From assembly GCF_024749165.1 (NCBI RefSeq), contig NZ_CP087190.1, forward strand, positions 4,189,501 to 4,253,500: a DNA stretch of 64,000 nt, given 5' to 3'. Under the pieces are notes generated by a model. That model did not search any database, had not been told where the DNA came from, and worked only from the letters and a program-made list of their open reading frames with translations. This DNA comes from Pseudomonas sp. B21-023 (lineage in GTDB: Bacteria > Pseudomonadota > Gammaproteobacteria > Pseudomonadales > Pseudomonadaceae). Each line of letters opens with the position of its first letter. The first letter of the stretch is position 1. Below are positions 1 to 7,362 of this stretch, piece by piece. Position numbers and translations under genes: made by a program.

Positions 1-1160
1 CCTTCAAACCTGGGCTGCCGATGCTGCCAGCGTGCTTCGGCGCAGCCCTGGTGATCTGGGGCGCCATCAACCAGCGCGGCAACCCGTTGTGCCATCCGCT
101 GGCCGTTGTCGTCGGCAACCTGTCCTATTCGCTGTATCTCTGGCACTGGCCAATCCTGGCGGCGCTGCGCTACATCTATGGCAGCTACGAGCTTCCCCCA
201 GCCGCCCTGGCAAGCGCGGCCGTACTGACCCTGGCGATCAGCTGGCTCTCCTACCGCTTCATCGAAAACACCATCCGCTTCAAACGCAACCTGTCGCCAT
301 CGCTTGGCCTGACAGCCTTGATCATGATCGTTGCACTGGGGACGATCTGGTCGGCGCGCAAAGTCAACAAGGTCGTGTACCCACGCCCACCCATCGAGTT
401 CACCCGCTACGCCGACCCGGCGCTCATTTGTCATGGCCAGATAACAGGCGACTGCATACGGGGCGCCCGGGATGGCAGCCAGGAGATCCTGGTGCTCGGT
501 GACAGTCATGCCGCGCAGCTCAATCTGTTTTCCGATGTGGTAGGGCGCCATATCAACGCACGCCTGAAAGTCATCAGCGCCAGCAGTTGCCTGCCGATCC
601 ACGGCTTCAACCTTCAGTCTGTTCCGGAAAACGCACGCGCCGCGTGCGTAGCACAGACACAGCAGGTGGAAAAGGCGCTGGCCACGACCAGCACGGTGAT
701 GCTTGCCGGCCGCTGGGATTTGCACGCCAACGATCCGGTGTCCATCGATGCGATCGACAAGCTGTTCAGCGATGCCGCTGGTCGGCATCAGGCCGTGTAT
801 GTGCTCATGCAGATTCCCAACCTCACGGCCGACCTGCAGCGCGCTATGCGACTCAAGGCGCTCGGCCTCACCCCCGCCGTGGAGGTTGATGATAAGTGGC
901 GACTGGCAAATATCAGGATCGGCGAAATGGCCAGGCAACATCCGAACGTCAGGGTCCTGGACTTCACTGATCTGGACCTCTGGCGCGACGCGCCCTTCCA
1001 CGGGGTAACGCCGCTGTACTCGGACAGCGACCATCTGAACGAGGTCGGCTCAAGACTCTATGGCGAGGCCGCCAAGGAAAGGATACGTGAAGCACTGAAG
1101 CTGCCAGCATTGCCACAGCCCTCCACGGCGGCAGCTTCCTCCGCCCATACGCTGCGGTAG
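1..1160 (+). CDS. OafA/YrhL-type membrane acyltransferase with C-terminal SGNH domain, partial (5' end outside window)
   Basis: The frame is open from position 3, so this is the C-terminal part of a longer protein. The first ~110 residues contain hydrophobic segments typical of the end of the acyltransferase-3 membrane domain, including a YSLYLWHWP motif. The following ~250 residues form an SGNH-hydrolase-like domain with GDSHA (block I) near position 500 and a DSDHLNEVG motif (the Asp/His block) near 1024. Members of this family O-acetylate cell-surface polysaccharides such as O-antigen, with the SGNH domain in the periplasm. The substrate cannot be read from the sequence. A decayed relative lies at about 51,550-51,915. 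Confidence 0.85.
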   Translation, partial: FKPGLPMLPACFGAALVIWGAINQRGNPLCHPLAVVVGNLSYSLYLWHWPILAALRYIYGSYELPPAALASAAVLTLAISWLSYRFIENTIRFKRNLSPSLGLTALIMIVALGTIWSARKVNKVVYPRPPIEFTRYADPALICHGQITGDCIRGARDGSQEILVLGDSHAAQLNLFSDVVGRHINARLKVISASSCLPIHGFNLQSVPENARAACVAQTQQVEKALATTSTVMLAGRWDLHANDPVSIDAIDKLFSDAAGRHQAVYVLMQIPNLTADLQRAMRLKALGLTPAVEVDDKWRLANIRIGEMARQHPNVRVLDFTDLDLWRDAPFHGVTPLYSDSDHLNEVGSRLYGEAAKERIREALKLPALPQPSTAAASSAHTLR

Positions 1161-1228
1161 CTGCGCAAGGGTGGCGGCGCCAACAGCGCACGCCACCCTT
1201 GCCAGGGCGATACAAATTACACAGGCAA

Positions 1229-1263
1229 ACAAAAAGCCCCCGAACCTTTCGATTCGAGGGCTT
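1229..1263 (-). terminator. Rho-independent terminator downstream of tRNA-Ser
   Basis: On the minus strand a ten-base stem (one mismatch) reading AGCCCTCGAA with a short loop is followed by a run of T. It lies directly after the 3' end of the minus-strand tRNA gene. Confidence 0.75.
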
Positions 1264-1274
1264 CTCGTAGAATG

Positions 1275-1364
1275 TGGCGGTGAAGAAGGGATTTGAACCC
1301 TTGATACGATTTCTCGTATACACACTTTCCAGGCGTGCTCCTTCGACCACTCGGACACTTCACC
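1275..1364 (-). tRNA. tRNA-Ser (anticodon GGA)
   Basis: The minus strand reads a complete class II tRNA of 90 nt. The acceptor stem GGTGAAG pairs with CTTCACC, followed by G and an encoded CCA end. The anticodon loop CTGGAAA at about 1326-1332 gives anticodon GGA, decoding UCC/UCU serine codons. The long variable arm (around TACGAGAAATCGTA) is typical of serine tRNAs, and the T-loop GGTTCAAATCC is present. Confidence 0.97.
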
Positions 1365-1654
1365 GTTTTCTCTTCAAGCTATTCAGCCTGTCGAGGCGCG
1401 CTAATTTAGTAGAAGAGCTTTTACTTGGCAAGCATTTTTTTCAGAATTTTCATGCGCTTAAGGCAATCGGCCGAAAACTCTGGCCAATCAGGGCAATGCT
1501 GCCATTGTGCCCAGCGCTTTTTCCCACCCGCTCAGCGCTGCCCAGATGGCGCAAGGCACGGCGGCGCGGCGCTGACCGACCAGTCAGCCTTGGTGCTTTA
1601 CCTGGCCGGCGCCGCTGGGTAACGTCGTCGCCACGCCATCCAAAGGACTCTGCC

Positions 1655-2344
1655 ATGAGCGAGCTGATTACCTACCACGCCGAAGACGGCATCGCCACCC
1701 TGACCCTGAACAACGGCAAGGTCAATGCCATCTCCCCGGATGTGATCAAAGCCTTCAATGCCGCGCTCGATCGCGCCGTCGAGGAACGCGCGGTGGTGAT
1801 CATCACCGGCCAGCCGGGCATCCTCTCCGGCGGCTACGACCTCAAGGTGATGACCGCCGGCCCCAAGGAGGCCGTGGGCCTGGTCACCGCCGGCTCCACC
1901 CTGGCCCGGCGCCTGCTGTCGCACCCCTTCCCGGTGATCGTCGCCTGCCCCGGCAATGCCGTGGCCAAGGGCGCCTTCCTGCTGCTGTCGGGCGACTACC
2001 GCATCGGTGTTGAAGGCCCCTACAAGATCTGCCTGAACGAAGTGCAGATCGGCATGACCATGCACCACGCCGGTATCGAGCTGGCCCGTGACCGCCTCGG
2101 CCGTGCGGCATTCCAGCGCTCGGTGAACAATGCCGAAGTGTTCGACCCGCAGGGTGCCCGGGAAGCCGGCTTCCTCGACAAGGTGGTGCCAGCTGAAAAG
2201 CTGCACGAAACCGCCCTGGCCGCCGCCCGCGAAATGAAGAAGCTGAACATGCTGGCGCACAAGAACACCAAGCTGAAGGTGCGCAAGGGCCTGCTGGAGG
2301 CGCTGGACGAGGCGATTCTCGCGGACCAGAACCACCTGGGCTGA
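1655..2344 (+). CDS. Crotonase-fold enoyl-CoA hydratase/isomerase family protein
   Basis: A 229-residue protein starting MSELITYHAEDG, preceded by an AAAGGA-like ribosome binding site. The crotonase fold shows in NNGKVNAI near the start, a SGGYDLKVM segment around residue 65 (CoA-binding and oxyanion region) and GAFLLLSGDYRIG around residue 110, where most family members read GGG-x-LAL-x-CD-x-R. The length is slightly short for the family (about 260). It probably acts on an acyl-CoA thioester in the cytoplasm, but the substrate is unknown and neighbouring genes give no pathway hint. An upstream in-frame extension into the tRNA region is rejected. Confidence 0.8.
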   Translation: MSELITYHAEDGIATLTLNNGKVNAISPDVIKAFNAALDRAVEERAVVIITGQPGILSGGYDLKVMTAGPKEAVGLVTAGSTLARRLLSHPFPVIVACPGNAVAKGAFLLLSGDYRIGVEGPYKICLNEVQIGMTMHHAGIELARDRLGRAAFQRSVNNAEVFDPQGAREAGFLDKVVPAEKLHETALAAAREMKKLNMLAHKNTKLKVRKGLLEALDEAILADQNHLG

Positions 2345-2375
2345 GTCCGTCCAGGGATTTTCCTCACAGGACTTT

Positions 2376-2444
2376 GTGGGAGCGGGCTTGCCCCGCGATG
2401 CGATCACCCAGTGTGACGCCATCGCCGGGCAAGCCCGCTCCCAC
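2376..2444. repeat. REP pair (inverted, BIME-like)
   Basis: GTGGGAGCGGGCTTGCCCCG at the left is matched by its reverse complement ending at 2444, arms of 25 bases with one mismatch. This is the GCGGGC-type Pseudomonas REP, placed between two same-strand genes. Confidence 0.9.
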
Positions 2445-2528
2445 TTGACCTCCCACGCTACAGCAACGTTTGCCCCCACCAGTGCACACCCGTACACTGC
2501 GCCGCGACTGTCCGGTGTGAGTCGTACC

Positions 2529-3263
2529 ATGCTTTATATGCTTCGCATGCTCCTGTTGGCGCTGCACTTCCTGCTCGTGGGTGTCGTCGGCCTGGTGATC
2601 GGCCTGCTGCGCCCGTTCAATCCCGACAACAGCCGCCTGTTCGCCCGCCTGTACAGCGTACCGGCCGCCTGGTTGCTGCGCATCAAGGTCAAGGCCGAGG
2701 TCGGCCCGCTGTGGGACCAGCCCCCCGGCTGCGTGATCATCGCCAACCACCAGTCCAACTATGACCTGTTCATCCTCGGCCAGGTGGTGCCCCGGCGTAC
2801 CGTGGCCATCGGCAAGAAGAGCCTGGGCTGGATCCCGCTGTTCGGCCAGTTGTTCTGGCTGGGCGGCAATGTGCTGATCGACCGCAAGAACGCCTATCAG
2901 GCACGCAAGGCCATGCAGACCACCACCCGGACCCTGCGCGACGATACTTCGATCTGGATCTTCCCCGAGGGCACGCGCAACCCCGGCGAACAGTTGCTGG
3001 CGTTCAAGAAAGGCGCTTTCCACATGGCGATCGAGGCCGGCGTGCCGATCGTACCGGTATGCGTCAGCCGCTACACCAGGCGCCTGAGCCTGAACAGCTG
3101 GCGCCAGCGCACAGTGGTCATCCGCTCGCTGGCCCCCATCGCCACTGCGGGCCTGACCCAACAGGACCTGCCCGCGCTGATCGAACAGTGCCGCAGCCAG
3201 ATGCAGCATTGCATCGACCATATGGAAAGCGAGCTCACCGCGCCCTGCCCCTCTGTCCCATAG
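2529..3263 (+). CDS. 1-acyl-sn-glycerol-3-phosphate acyltransferase (PlsC family)
   Basis: A 244-residue inner-membrane enzyme that transfers an acyl chain to lysophosphatidate in phospholipid synthesis. Visible motifs are the catalytic NHQSNYD (HX4D) near residue 75 and FPEGTRN near residue 147, followed by a VPIVPV motif. The first ~30 residues form a hydrophobic anchor (MLYMLRMLLLALHFLL). The start at 2529 was chosen because the anchor begins there; upstream in-frame sequence is REP DNA. Pseudomonads usually carry several PlsC paralogues, so it may not be the main one. Confidence 0.88.
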   Translation: MLYMLRMLLLALHFLLVGVVGLVIGLLRPFNPDNSRLFARLYSVPAAWLLRIKVKAEVGPLWDQPPGCVIIANHQSNYDLFILGQVVPRRTVAIGKKSLGWIPLFGQLFWLGGNVLIDRKNAYQARKAMQTTTRTLRDDTSIWIFPEGTRNPGEQLLAFKKGAFHMAIEAGVPIVPVCVSRYTRRLSLNSWRQRTVVIRSLAPIATAGLTQQDLPALIEQCRSQMQHCIDHMESELTAPCPSVP

Positions 3264-3330
3264 CAGACTTGCCCCGCGCCGCTACACAGCCCAAGCTGTG
3301 TAGCGTGTTCAATCGAATAAGCGGACAACC

Positions 3331-4302
3331 ATGGGTCGAGTCGTCGCGGCGGCGGTCTACAGCGCCGGCAGGAAGGTCACCAACATCAGCCTCGACGAAG
3401 GCGCCGACTGGGCGCGCAAGCCCGGGCACTTCGTATGGATCGGCCTGGAAGAGCCCAACGCAGAGGAACTGGCCAACCTGCAGCGCCAGTTCGGCCTGCA
3501 CGAGCTGGCCATCGAGGACGCCCTGGAGAAACACAGCCGGCCAAAGCTGGAAACCTTCGGCGATGCGCTGTTCATCGTCACCTATTCGCCGGTGCGGCAC
3601 GAAGGCCGGCTGGAATTCATCGAAACCCACATCTTCGCCGGCAACGGCTACATCATCACCTGCCGCAACGGCCACTCAAAGTCCTACGCCCTGGTGCGCC
3701 AGCGCTGCGAGGCGCGCCCCTTGCTGCTTGAGCACGGCGAGGACTTCGTGCTCTACGCCCTGCTGGATTTCGTCACCGAAAACTACCAGCCGGTCAGTGA
3801 GGCCATCCACGGCGAGATCGAGGAGCTGGAGCAGAGCGTGCTCAGCAACTCGCTCAAGGAAGAAGACATCCAGCGCCTGCACAGCCTGCGCCGGGACATC
3901 CTGCGCCTGCGCCGCTACGTGGCGCCGATGGTGGAGGTCAGCGAAGAGCTGCAGCGCCTGAGCTTCCCGTTCATCGACAAGAACATGCGCCCGTACTTTC
4001 GCGACGTGCAGATCCACGTGACCCGGCAGATGGAAGATTTGGCCGGCATCCGCGACATCGCCAGCCAGACCATCGAGATCGGCATGCTGCTGGAGTCGTC
4101 ACGGCAAAGCATCACCCAGCGCAAGTTCGCCGCCTGGGCGGCGATCCTGGCGTTTCCCACGGCGATTGCCGGGATCTACGGGATGAATTTCCAGAACATG
4201 CCAGAGCTGGGCTGGCACTACGGCTACTTTGCCGTGCTGGGGGTGATCGGCCTTGGGTGTTCGGGGCTGTATTTCAGTTTCAAGCGCTCGGGGTGGCTTT
4301 AG
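3331..4302 (+). CDS. corA: CorA family magnesium/divalent cation transporter
   Basis: A 323-residue protein with the CorA layout: a long cytoplasmic alpha/beta and helical N-terminal domain (about residues 1-260, with the typical EDALEKHSRPK motif) and two C-terminal membrane helices separated by the signature YGMNF loop around residue 285. It forms a pentameric channel for Mg2+ (also Co2+/Ni2+) in the inner membrane. It starts at an ATG 67 bases after the plsC-like stop, in the same direction. No Mg2+ riboswitch is evident in that short gap. Pseudomonas has more than one CorA-type protein, so the symbol is a family label. Confidence 0.9.
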   Translation: MGRVVAAAVYSAGRKVTNISLDEGADWARKPGHFVWIGLEEPNAEELANLQRQFGLHELAIEDALEKHSRPKLETFGDALFIVTYSPVRHEGRLEFIETHIFAGNGYIITCRNGHSKSYALVRQRCEARPLLLEHGEDFVLYALLDFVTENYQPVSEAIHGEIEELEQSVLSNSLKEEDIQRLHSLRRDILRLRRYVAPMVEVSEELQRLSFPFIDKNMRPYFRDVQIHVTRQMEDLAGIRDIASQTIEIGMLLESSRQSITQRKFAAWAAILAFPTAIAGIYGMNFQNMPELGWHYGYFAVLGVIGLGCSGLYFSFKRSGWL

Positions 4303-4327
4303 GATCGCCGGGAGCGCTTTCAACCCT

Positions 4328-4372
4328 GTGGGAGCCGGCTTGCCGGCGAAAAGGCCGCAAAGCGGCCTCGCT
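4328..4372. repeat. Single REP element plus short hairpin
   Basis: GTGGGAGCCGGCTTGCCGGC at 4328 is a GCCGGC-type REP. It is followed by a small GCCGCAAAGCGGC hairpin. It lies between convergent genes and may act as a terminator for both. Confidence 0.8.
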
Positions 4373-4375
4373 TGA

Positions 4376-5110
4376 TCAGGCAATGCTATCCCCGGCCTTC
4401 ACCGACTGCTGGACGAAGCGCAGCATCCACTCGCCCACCAGATCCCCCTGGTGCTCGGTGGCAAGGCTGGCCACCGCCTTGGCATAGACCTCGTCGCCCA
4501 ACGAGGCCTGGCGCGCGTCGAGCAGCGCCCGGGAATAGTCGTGGACGAACTCCGGGTGCCCCTGGAAGCACAGCACCTGGTCACGGATATGGTAGGCGGC
4601 GTTGGGGCAGAAATCGCTTGAGGCGATCACCGTGGCCCCTTCGGGCAGCTCGGTGACCTGGTCCTGGTGGCTGATCAGCAGGGTCAGCTCGGACACCTGC
4701 GGGTCCATCCACGGCGCATGGGCCGCCAGGCTGTAGCGGTGGATGCCCACGCCCCAGCCCTTGTCGGCGCGCTCGGCCTTGCCGCCGAGGGTCAACGCCA
4801 ACAATTGGTGACCGAAACACACCCCCAGCAACTTCTCGCCCCGCTCATACAGCTTGAGCAGGTAGGCCTTGAGCGTCTGGATCCACGGATCATCGCCGAA
4901 CGAGTCGGCCTTGCTGCCGGTCACCAGGTAGGCATCGAAAGTCCGCTCAGCCGGCGGATAGTCGCCGTTCATCACGTTGTACACATCAAACTCGGCGGCG
5001 ATCGGCTGGCGTGAAAACAGCTGCTCGAACATCCTTCCGTAGCCCTGGTACTGCGCGATCAACTCCGGCCGCAGGACATCGGTTTCAAGGATGCAGATGC
5101 GTAACGACAT
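4376..5110 (-). CDS. Class I glutamine amidotransferase-like protein
   Basis: A 244-residue stand-alone GATase1 domain. The nucleophile elbow GVCFGHQ is near residue 100, and the catalytic His lies in QGHPEF near residue 190. Such single-domain proteins resemble GuaA-N domains and often act on gamma-glutamyl compounds or remain uncharacterised; substrate and partner are unknown. The start MSLRIC was chosen because an AGGA sequence lies 8-9 bases upstream; a second possible start is 21 bases further upstream. It is convergent with corA. Confidence 0.82.
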   Translation of the reverse strand: MSLRICILETDVLRPELIAQYQGYGRMFEQLFSRQPIAAEFDVYNVMNGDYPPAERTFDAYLVTGSKADSFGDDPWIQTLKAYLLKLYERGEKLLGVCFGHQLLALTLGGKAERADKGWGVGIHRYSLAAHAPWMDPQVSELTLLISHQDQVTELPEGATVIASSDFCPNAAYHIRDQVLCFQGHPEFVHDYSRALLDARQASLGDEVYAKAVASLATEHQGDLVGEWMLRFVQQSVKAGDSIA

Positions 5111-5476
5111 AGCGGTAGTCCTGAACGACATGTGGGTGGGATTTGCTGTAGAGACTGACGCGAAAGGGCTACACAAGCAAGTAGGATGTCCAGACGAACG
5201 GTAGGCCCTGTAACCCTTGGTAACCCTTGCCGCGCACTCGTCTAGCGTCAGCGTGCCAGCGGGGTGGCCAGTGGCCTTAAAGCCATGAGGAATCGACATG
5301 ATTTTTTTTAGAGCAAAGGGTTCTGAAACAGGGATGACGCGGGCCCTAGTGTTGGTTGTATATCCACAAACACGCGGCAAGCAGTGAGGGCGTTCGATCA
5401 CGCCACTGCGATCGACCCGAAGCCAGACAAGGAAGCCAAGGGTTATTCAGGAATAACAACAAGAAGGCGGTCCGCC
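5111..5476. other. Intergenic region without a recognisable gene
   Basis: These 366 bases separate the divergent GATase gene and a tiny plus-strand reading frame. They contain the direct repeat TAACCCTTGG/TAACCCTTG near 5212-5230 and an imperfect dyad GTGTTGG...CCACAAACAC near 5349-5373. No coding frame or RNA gene is recognised. Promoters for both flanking genes probably lie here. Confidence 0.5.
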
Positions 5477-5572
5477 ATGTTCAGACAATCCAAAGTACGC
5501 CAAGCCGGGCTCATACTCTTCGCCACGACCCTGCTGCTGATCCTGCCCAACCTCACCCGGTTGTTCGGTTGA
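5477..5572 (+). CDS. Predicted 31-residue single-span membrane peptide
   Basis: The frame starts MFRQSKVRQAG, followed by a hydrophobic stretch (LILFATTLLLILP) and a short tail ending TRLFG. A basic N-terminus before one membrane helix is typical of small inner-membrane proteins. A purine-rich AAGAAGGCGG lies just upstream and could serve as ribosome binding site. No function can be given. It precedes the cytochrome gene by 66 bases on the same strand. It could be chance, but composition and start context favour a real gene. Confidence 0.45.
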   Translation: MFRQSKVRQAGLILFATTLLLILPNLTRLFG

Positions 5573-5638
5573 TCGCGGCAGTGGCCTTTTCCGACCGTGC
5601 ATGGGTAACCTGCCGACCTTGATGGTTGGAGATCACCC

Positions 5639-6442
5639 ATGCGCCTGTGCCTTACCCTGCTCTGCTTGCTGATTCCCCTGCCAGCAGCGGCCGCGCAACT
5701 GACCCTCGAACTGGGTAACGGCAGCCGGCACTGGCAGAGCGAGCAACTGCTCAACCATCCCCAAGCGCGGGACGTCACTATTGAACAGGACGTTGCCTAC
5801 AAGCGCACCATGCATTACCGCGCCGTACCGCTGGCGGCGTTGCTCGAGGGCGTGAAACCGACCGCCCACCTGCAGGCGGTGGCCCTCGACGGTTTCGCAG
5901 CAGAAATGCCTGCCGGCCCGCTGTTGCAGCCAGGCCCGGCACAAGCCTGGCTGGCCATCGAGGACAACGCCCAGCCTTGGCCGCCACTCGGCCAAGGCAA
6001 GCCGGGAGCCGGGCCGTTCTATCTGGTGTGGACCCAACCCGAGGCGGGCGGCATCCGCCCAGAGCAATGGCCGTTCCAGATCGCCAGGATTCGCAGCCTG
6101 GCACCGGTCGAGGCGCGCTTCCCCGCCCTGTTGCCCGCCCCAGCGCTGCCCGATGCGGATCCGGTGCGCCAGGGTTTTGCCCTGTTCCAGCAGAATTGCC
6201 TGGCCTGCCACCGCCTCAATGGCGCTGGCGATGCGCACCTGGGCCCGGACCTGAACCTGCCGCACAACCCCACCGAATACTTTCAGCCGGCATTCCTGCG
6301 CCAATACATTCGCGATCCGCAGAGCCTGCGGCACTGGCCGCAGGCCAAGATGCCCGGGTTCTCCACCCAGGTGCTGAGCGATCAGGAACTCGATGCATTG
6401 CTGGCATACCTGAAACATATGGCCGGGCGCAAACAACGGTAG
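5639..6442 (+). CDS. Periplasmic c-type cytochrome with unusual N-terminal domain
   Basis: A 267-residue protein with a Sec signal peptide (residues 1-19, ending AAAA). A single cytochrome c domain occupies about residues 170-265: CLACH (C187, C190, H191) binds haem, and M238 in AKMPGF is the likely sixth ligand. Residues 20-165 contain no haem motif; their pattern (strand-rich, PLAALLEG, FAAEMP) resembles small molybdopterin-oxidoreductase-like domains, but this is only an impression. The GGAGA ribosome site supports the start. The electron partner is unknown. Confidence 0.8.
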   Translation: MRLCLTLLCLLIPLPAAAAQLTLELGNGSRHWQSEQLLNHPQARDVTIEQDVAYKRTMHYRAVPLAALLEGVKPTAHLQAVALDGFAAEMPAGPLLQPGPAQAWLAIEDNAQPWPPLGQGKPGAGPFYLVWTQPEAGGIRPEQWPFQIARIRSLAPVEARFPALLPAPALPDADPVRQGFALFQQNCLACHRLNGAGDAHLGPDLNLPHNPTEYFQPAFLRQYIRDPQSLRHWPQAKMPGFSTQVLSDQELDALLAYLKHMAGRKQR

Positions 6443-6462
6443 GGTGCACGGGGCCGCATTGC

Positions 6463-6795
6463 CTAGGCAATCGGCCGTTCCTGCTTGACGCCCCACCCCT
6501 CGACCTCGCCGCCATGGGGTGACACGAGCCGTTCGAAGGCCTGCTCGAAAGCGCCGATGCCGCCATGGGTGGCGTACATCACCTTGCTCAGCTCAAGGTG
6601 CCAGGCACCATCATCGCGCTCGCTCACCTGGGCGCTGAGCGACTCGCCACGGAACTGCACCGCCGCCCGGCGCGCGGCGGCCTCGTCGGGAAACACGGCA
6701 TAGAACTCGATGGGATGGATGCGGGTGAAATCGAAACCGCCAGCTTTCATCTGGCGCAGGACATTGCTGCTGACGTCGTCGTATTGGCTGCTCAT
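6463..6795 (-). CDS. rraB: RraB-family ribonuclease E inhibitor
   Basis: A 110-residue acidic cytoplasmic protein beginning MSSQYDDVSSNVL. Its pattern, with FYAVFPDEAAARRAA followed by a WHLELSK strand and an ATHGGIGAFE segment, matches the RraB/DUF695-like ferredoxin fold. In E. coli RraB binds the C-terminal scaffold of RNase E and modulates mRNA decay. GGAGGA precedes the start by 7 bases. It is convergent with the cytochrome c gene, with only about 20 bases between the stops. Confidence 0.8.
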   Translation of the reverse strand: MSSQYDDVSSNVLRQMKAGGFDFTRIHPIEFYAVFPDEAAARRAAVQFRGESLSAQVSERDDGAWHLELSKVMYATHGGIGAFEQAFERLVSPHGGEVEGWGVKQERPIA

Positions 6796-6980
6796 GAAAC
6801 GTCCTCCTGCAAAGCAATGGATAGACTTTCAGTGCACAAGGCACCTGCCTGGCAAGCGTGCCATGCCTGGCAATTCGAGCTGATGCAAGACGCGAGTGGA
6901 ATCGACGCGGACCCGCAGATTTGGCCGGCGCCTGTCTCCAGCGTAGTGCCTGTGCAGGCACTGCGCCAGAGCGAGGCGGC

Positions 6981-7217
6981 TCAGGGTAGCTGGCGAATGG
7001 TGGTGATGGTCACGCCGCTCTGCTCCTTGAGCCAGCGTGCCGTGGGGGAAAAGCTGCGGTCCTGGAAGTCATTGAGGTCAAGCTCATCCATAAGCGGGAA
7101 CAAACTCGAACGGATGGCGCGTGCGGCGTCTTCCTCGCTGGGGCATTGCTCGGCGTTGAGCAGCAGCGTCTTAAGCTCGCCCTTCTGGTCGGCAAAGCTG
7201 ACTTCCCATGCTTTCAT
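6981..7217 (-). CDS. Conserved small hypothetical protein (78 aa)
   Basis: A 78-residue soluble protein beginning MKAWEVSFADQKG with a GAGGG ribosome site. It has no cysteine-rich motif or membrane segment. It looks like a compact alpha/beta protein of a Pseudomonas-conserved family. It lies in the same direction as rraB, 185 bases upstream of it. Function unknown. Confidence 0.65.
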   Translation of the reverse strand: MKAWEVSFADQKGELKTLLLNAEQCPSEEDAARAIRSSLFPLMDELDLNDFQDRSFSPTARWLKEQSGVTITTIRQLP

Positions 7218-7313
7218 CGATCAGCCCTCGCTGGCACAACGGTGAATTGAACTGCGTACTAGCTTGACCATCGCACAGCGGCAAATGTTCAGCCGCATGC
7301 ATGAAACCGCATG

Positions 7314-7342
7314 AAAAAAGCCCGCCGGTCAACGGCGGGCTT
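7314..7342 (-). terminator. Rho-independent terminator after the LtaS-like gene
   Basis: On the minus strand the stem AGCCCGCCG/CGGCGGGCT is followed by six T. It lies 20 bases after the stop of the phosphoglycerol transferase gene. Confidence 0.85.
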
Positions 7343-7362
7343 CCTGAGACCACTGGGCGCTG

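Noticed and set aside
2020..2530. Minus-strand frames opposite the crotonase gene
   Set aside because: They run through the gene and a REP pair and carry no recognisable domain.
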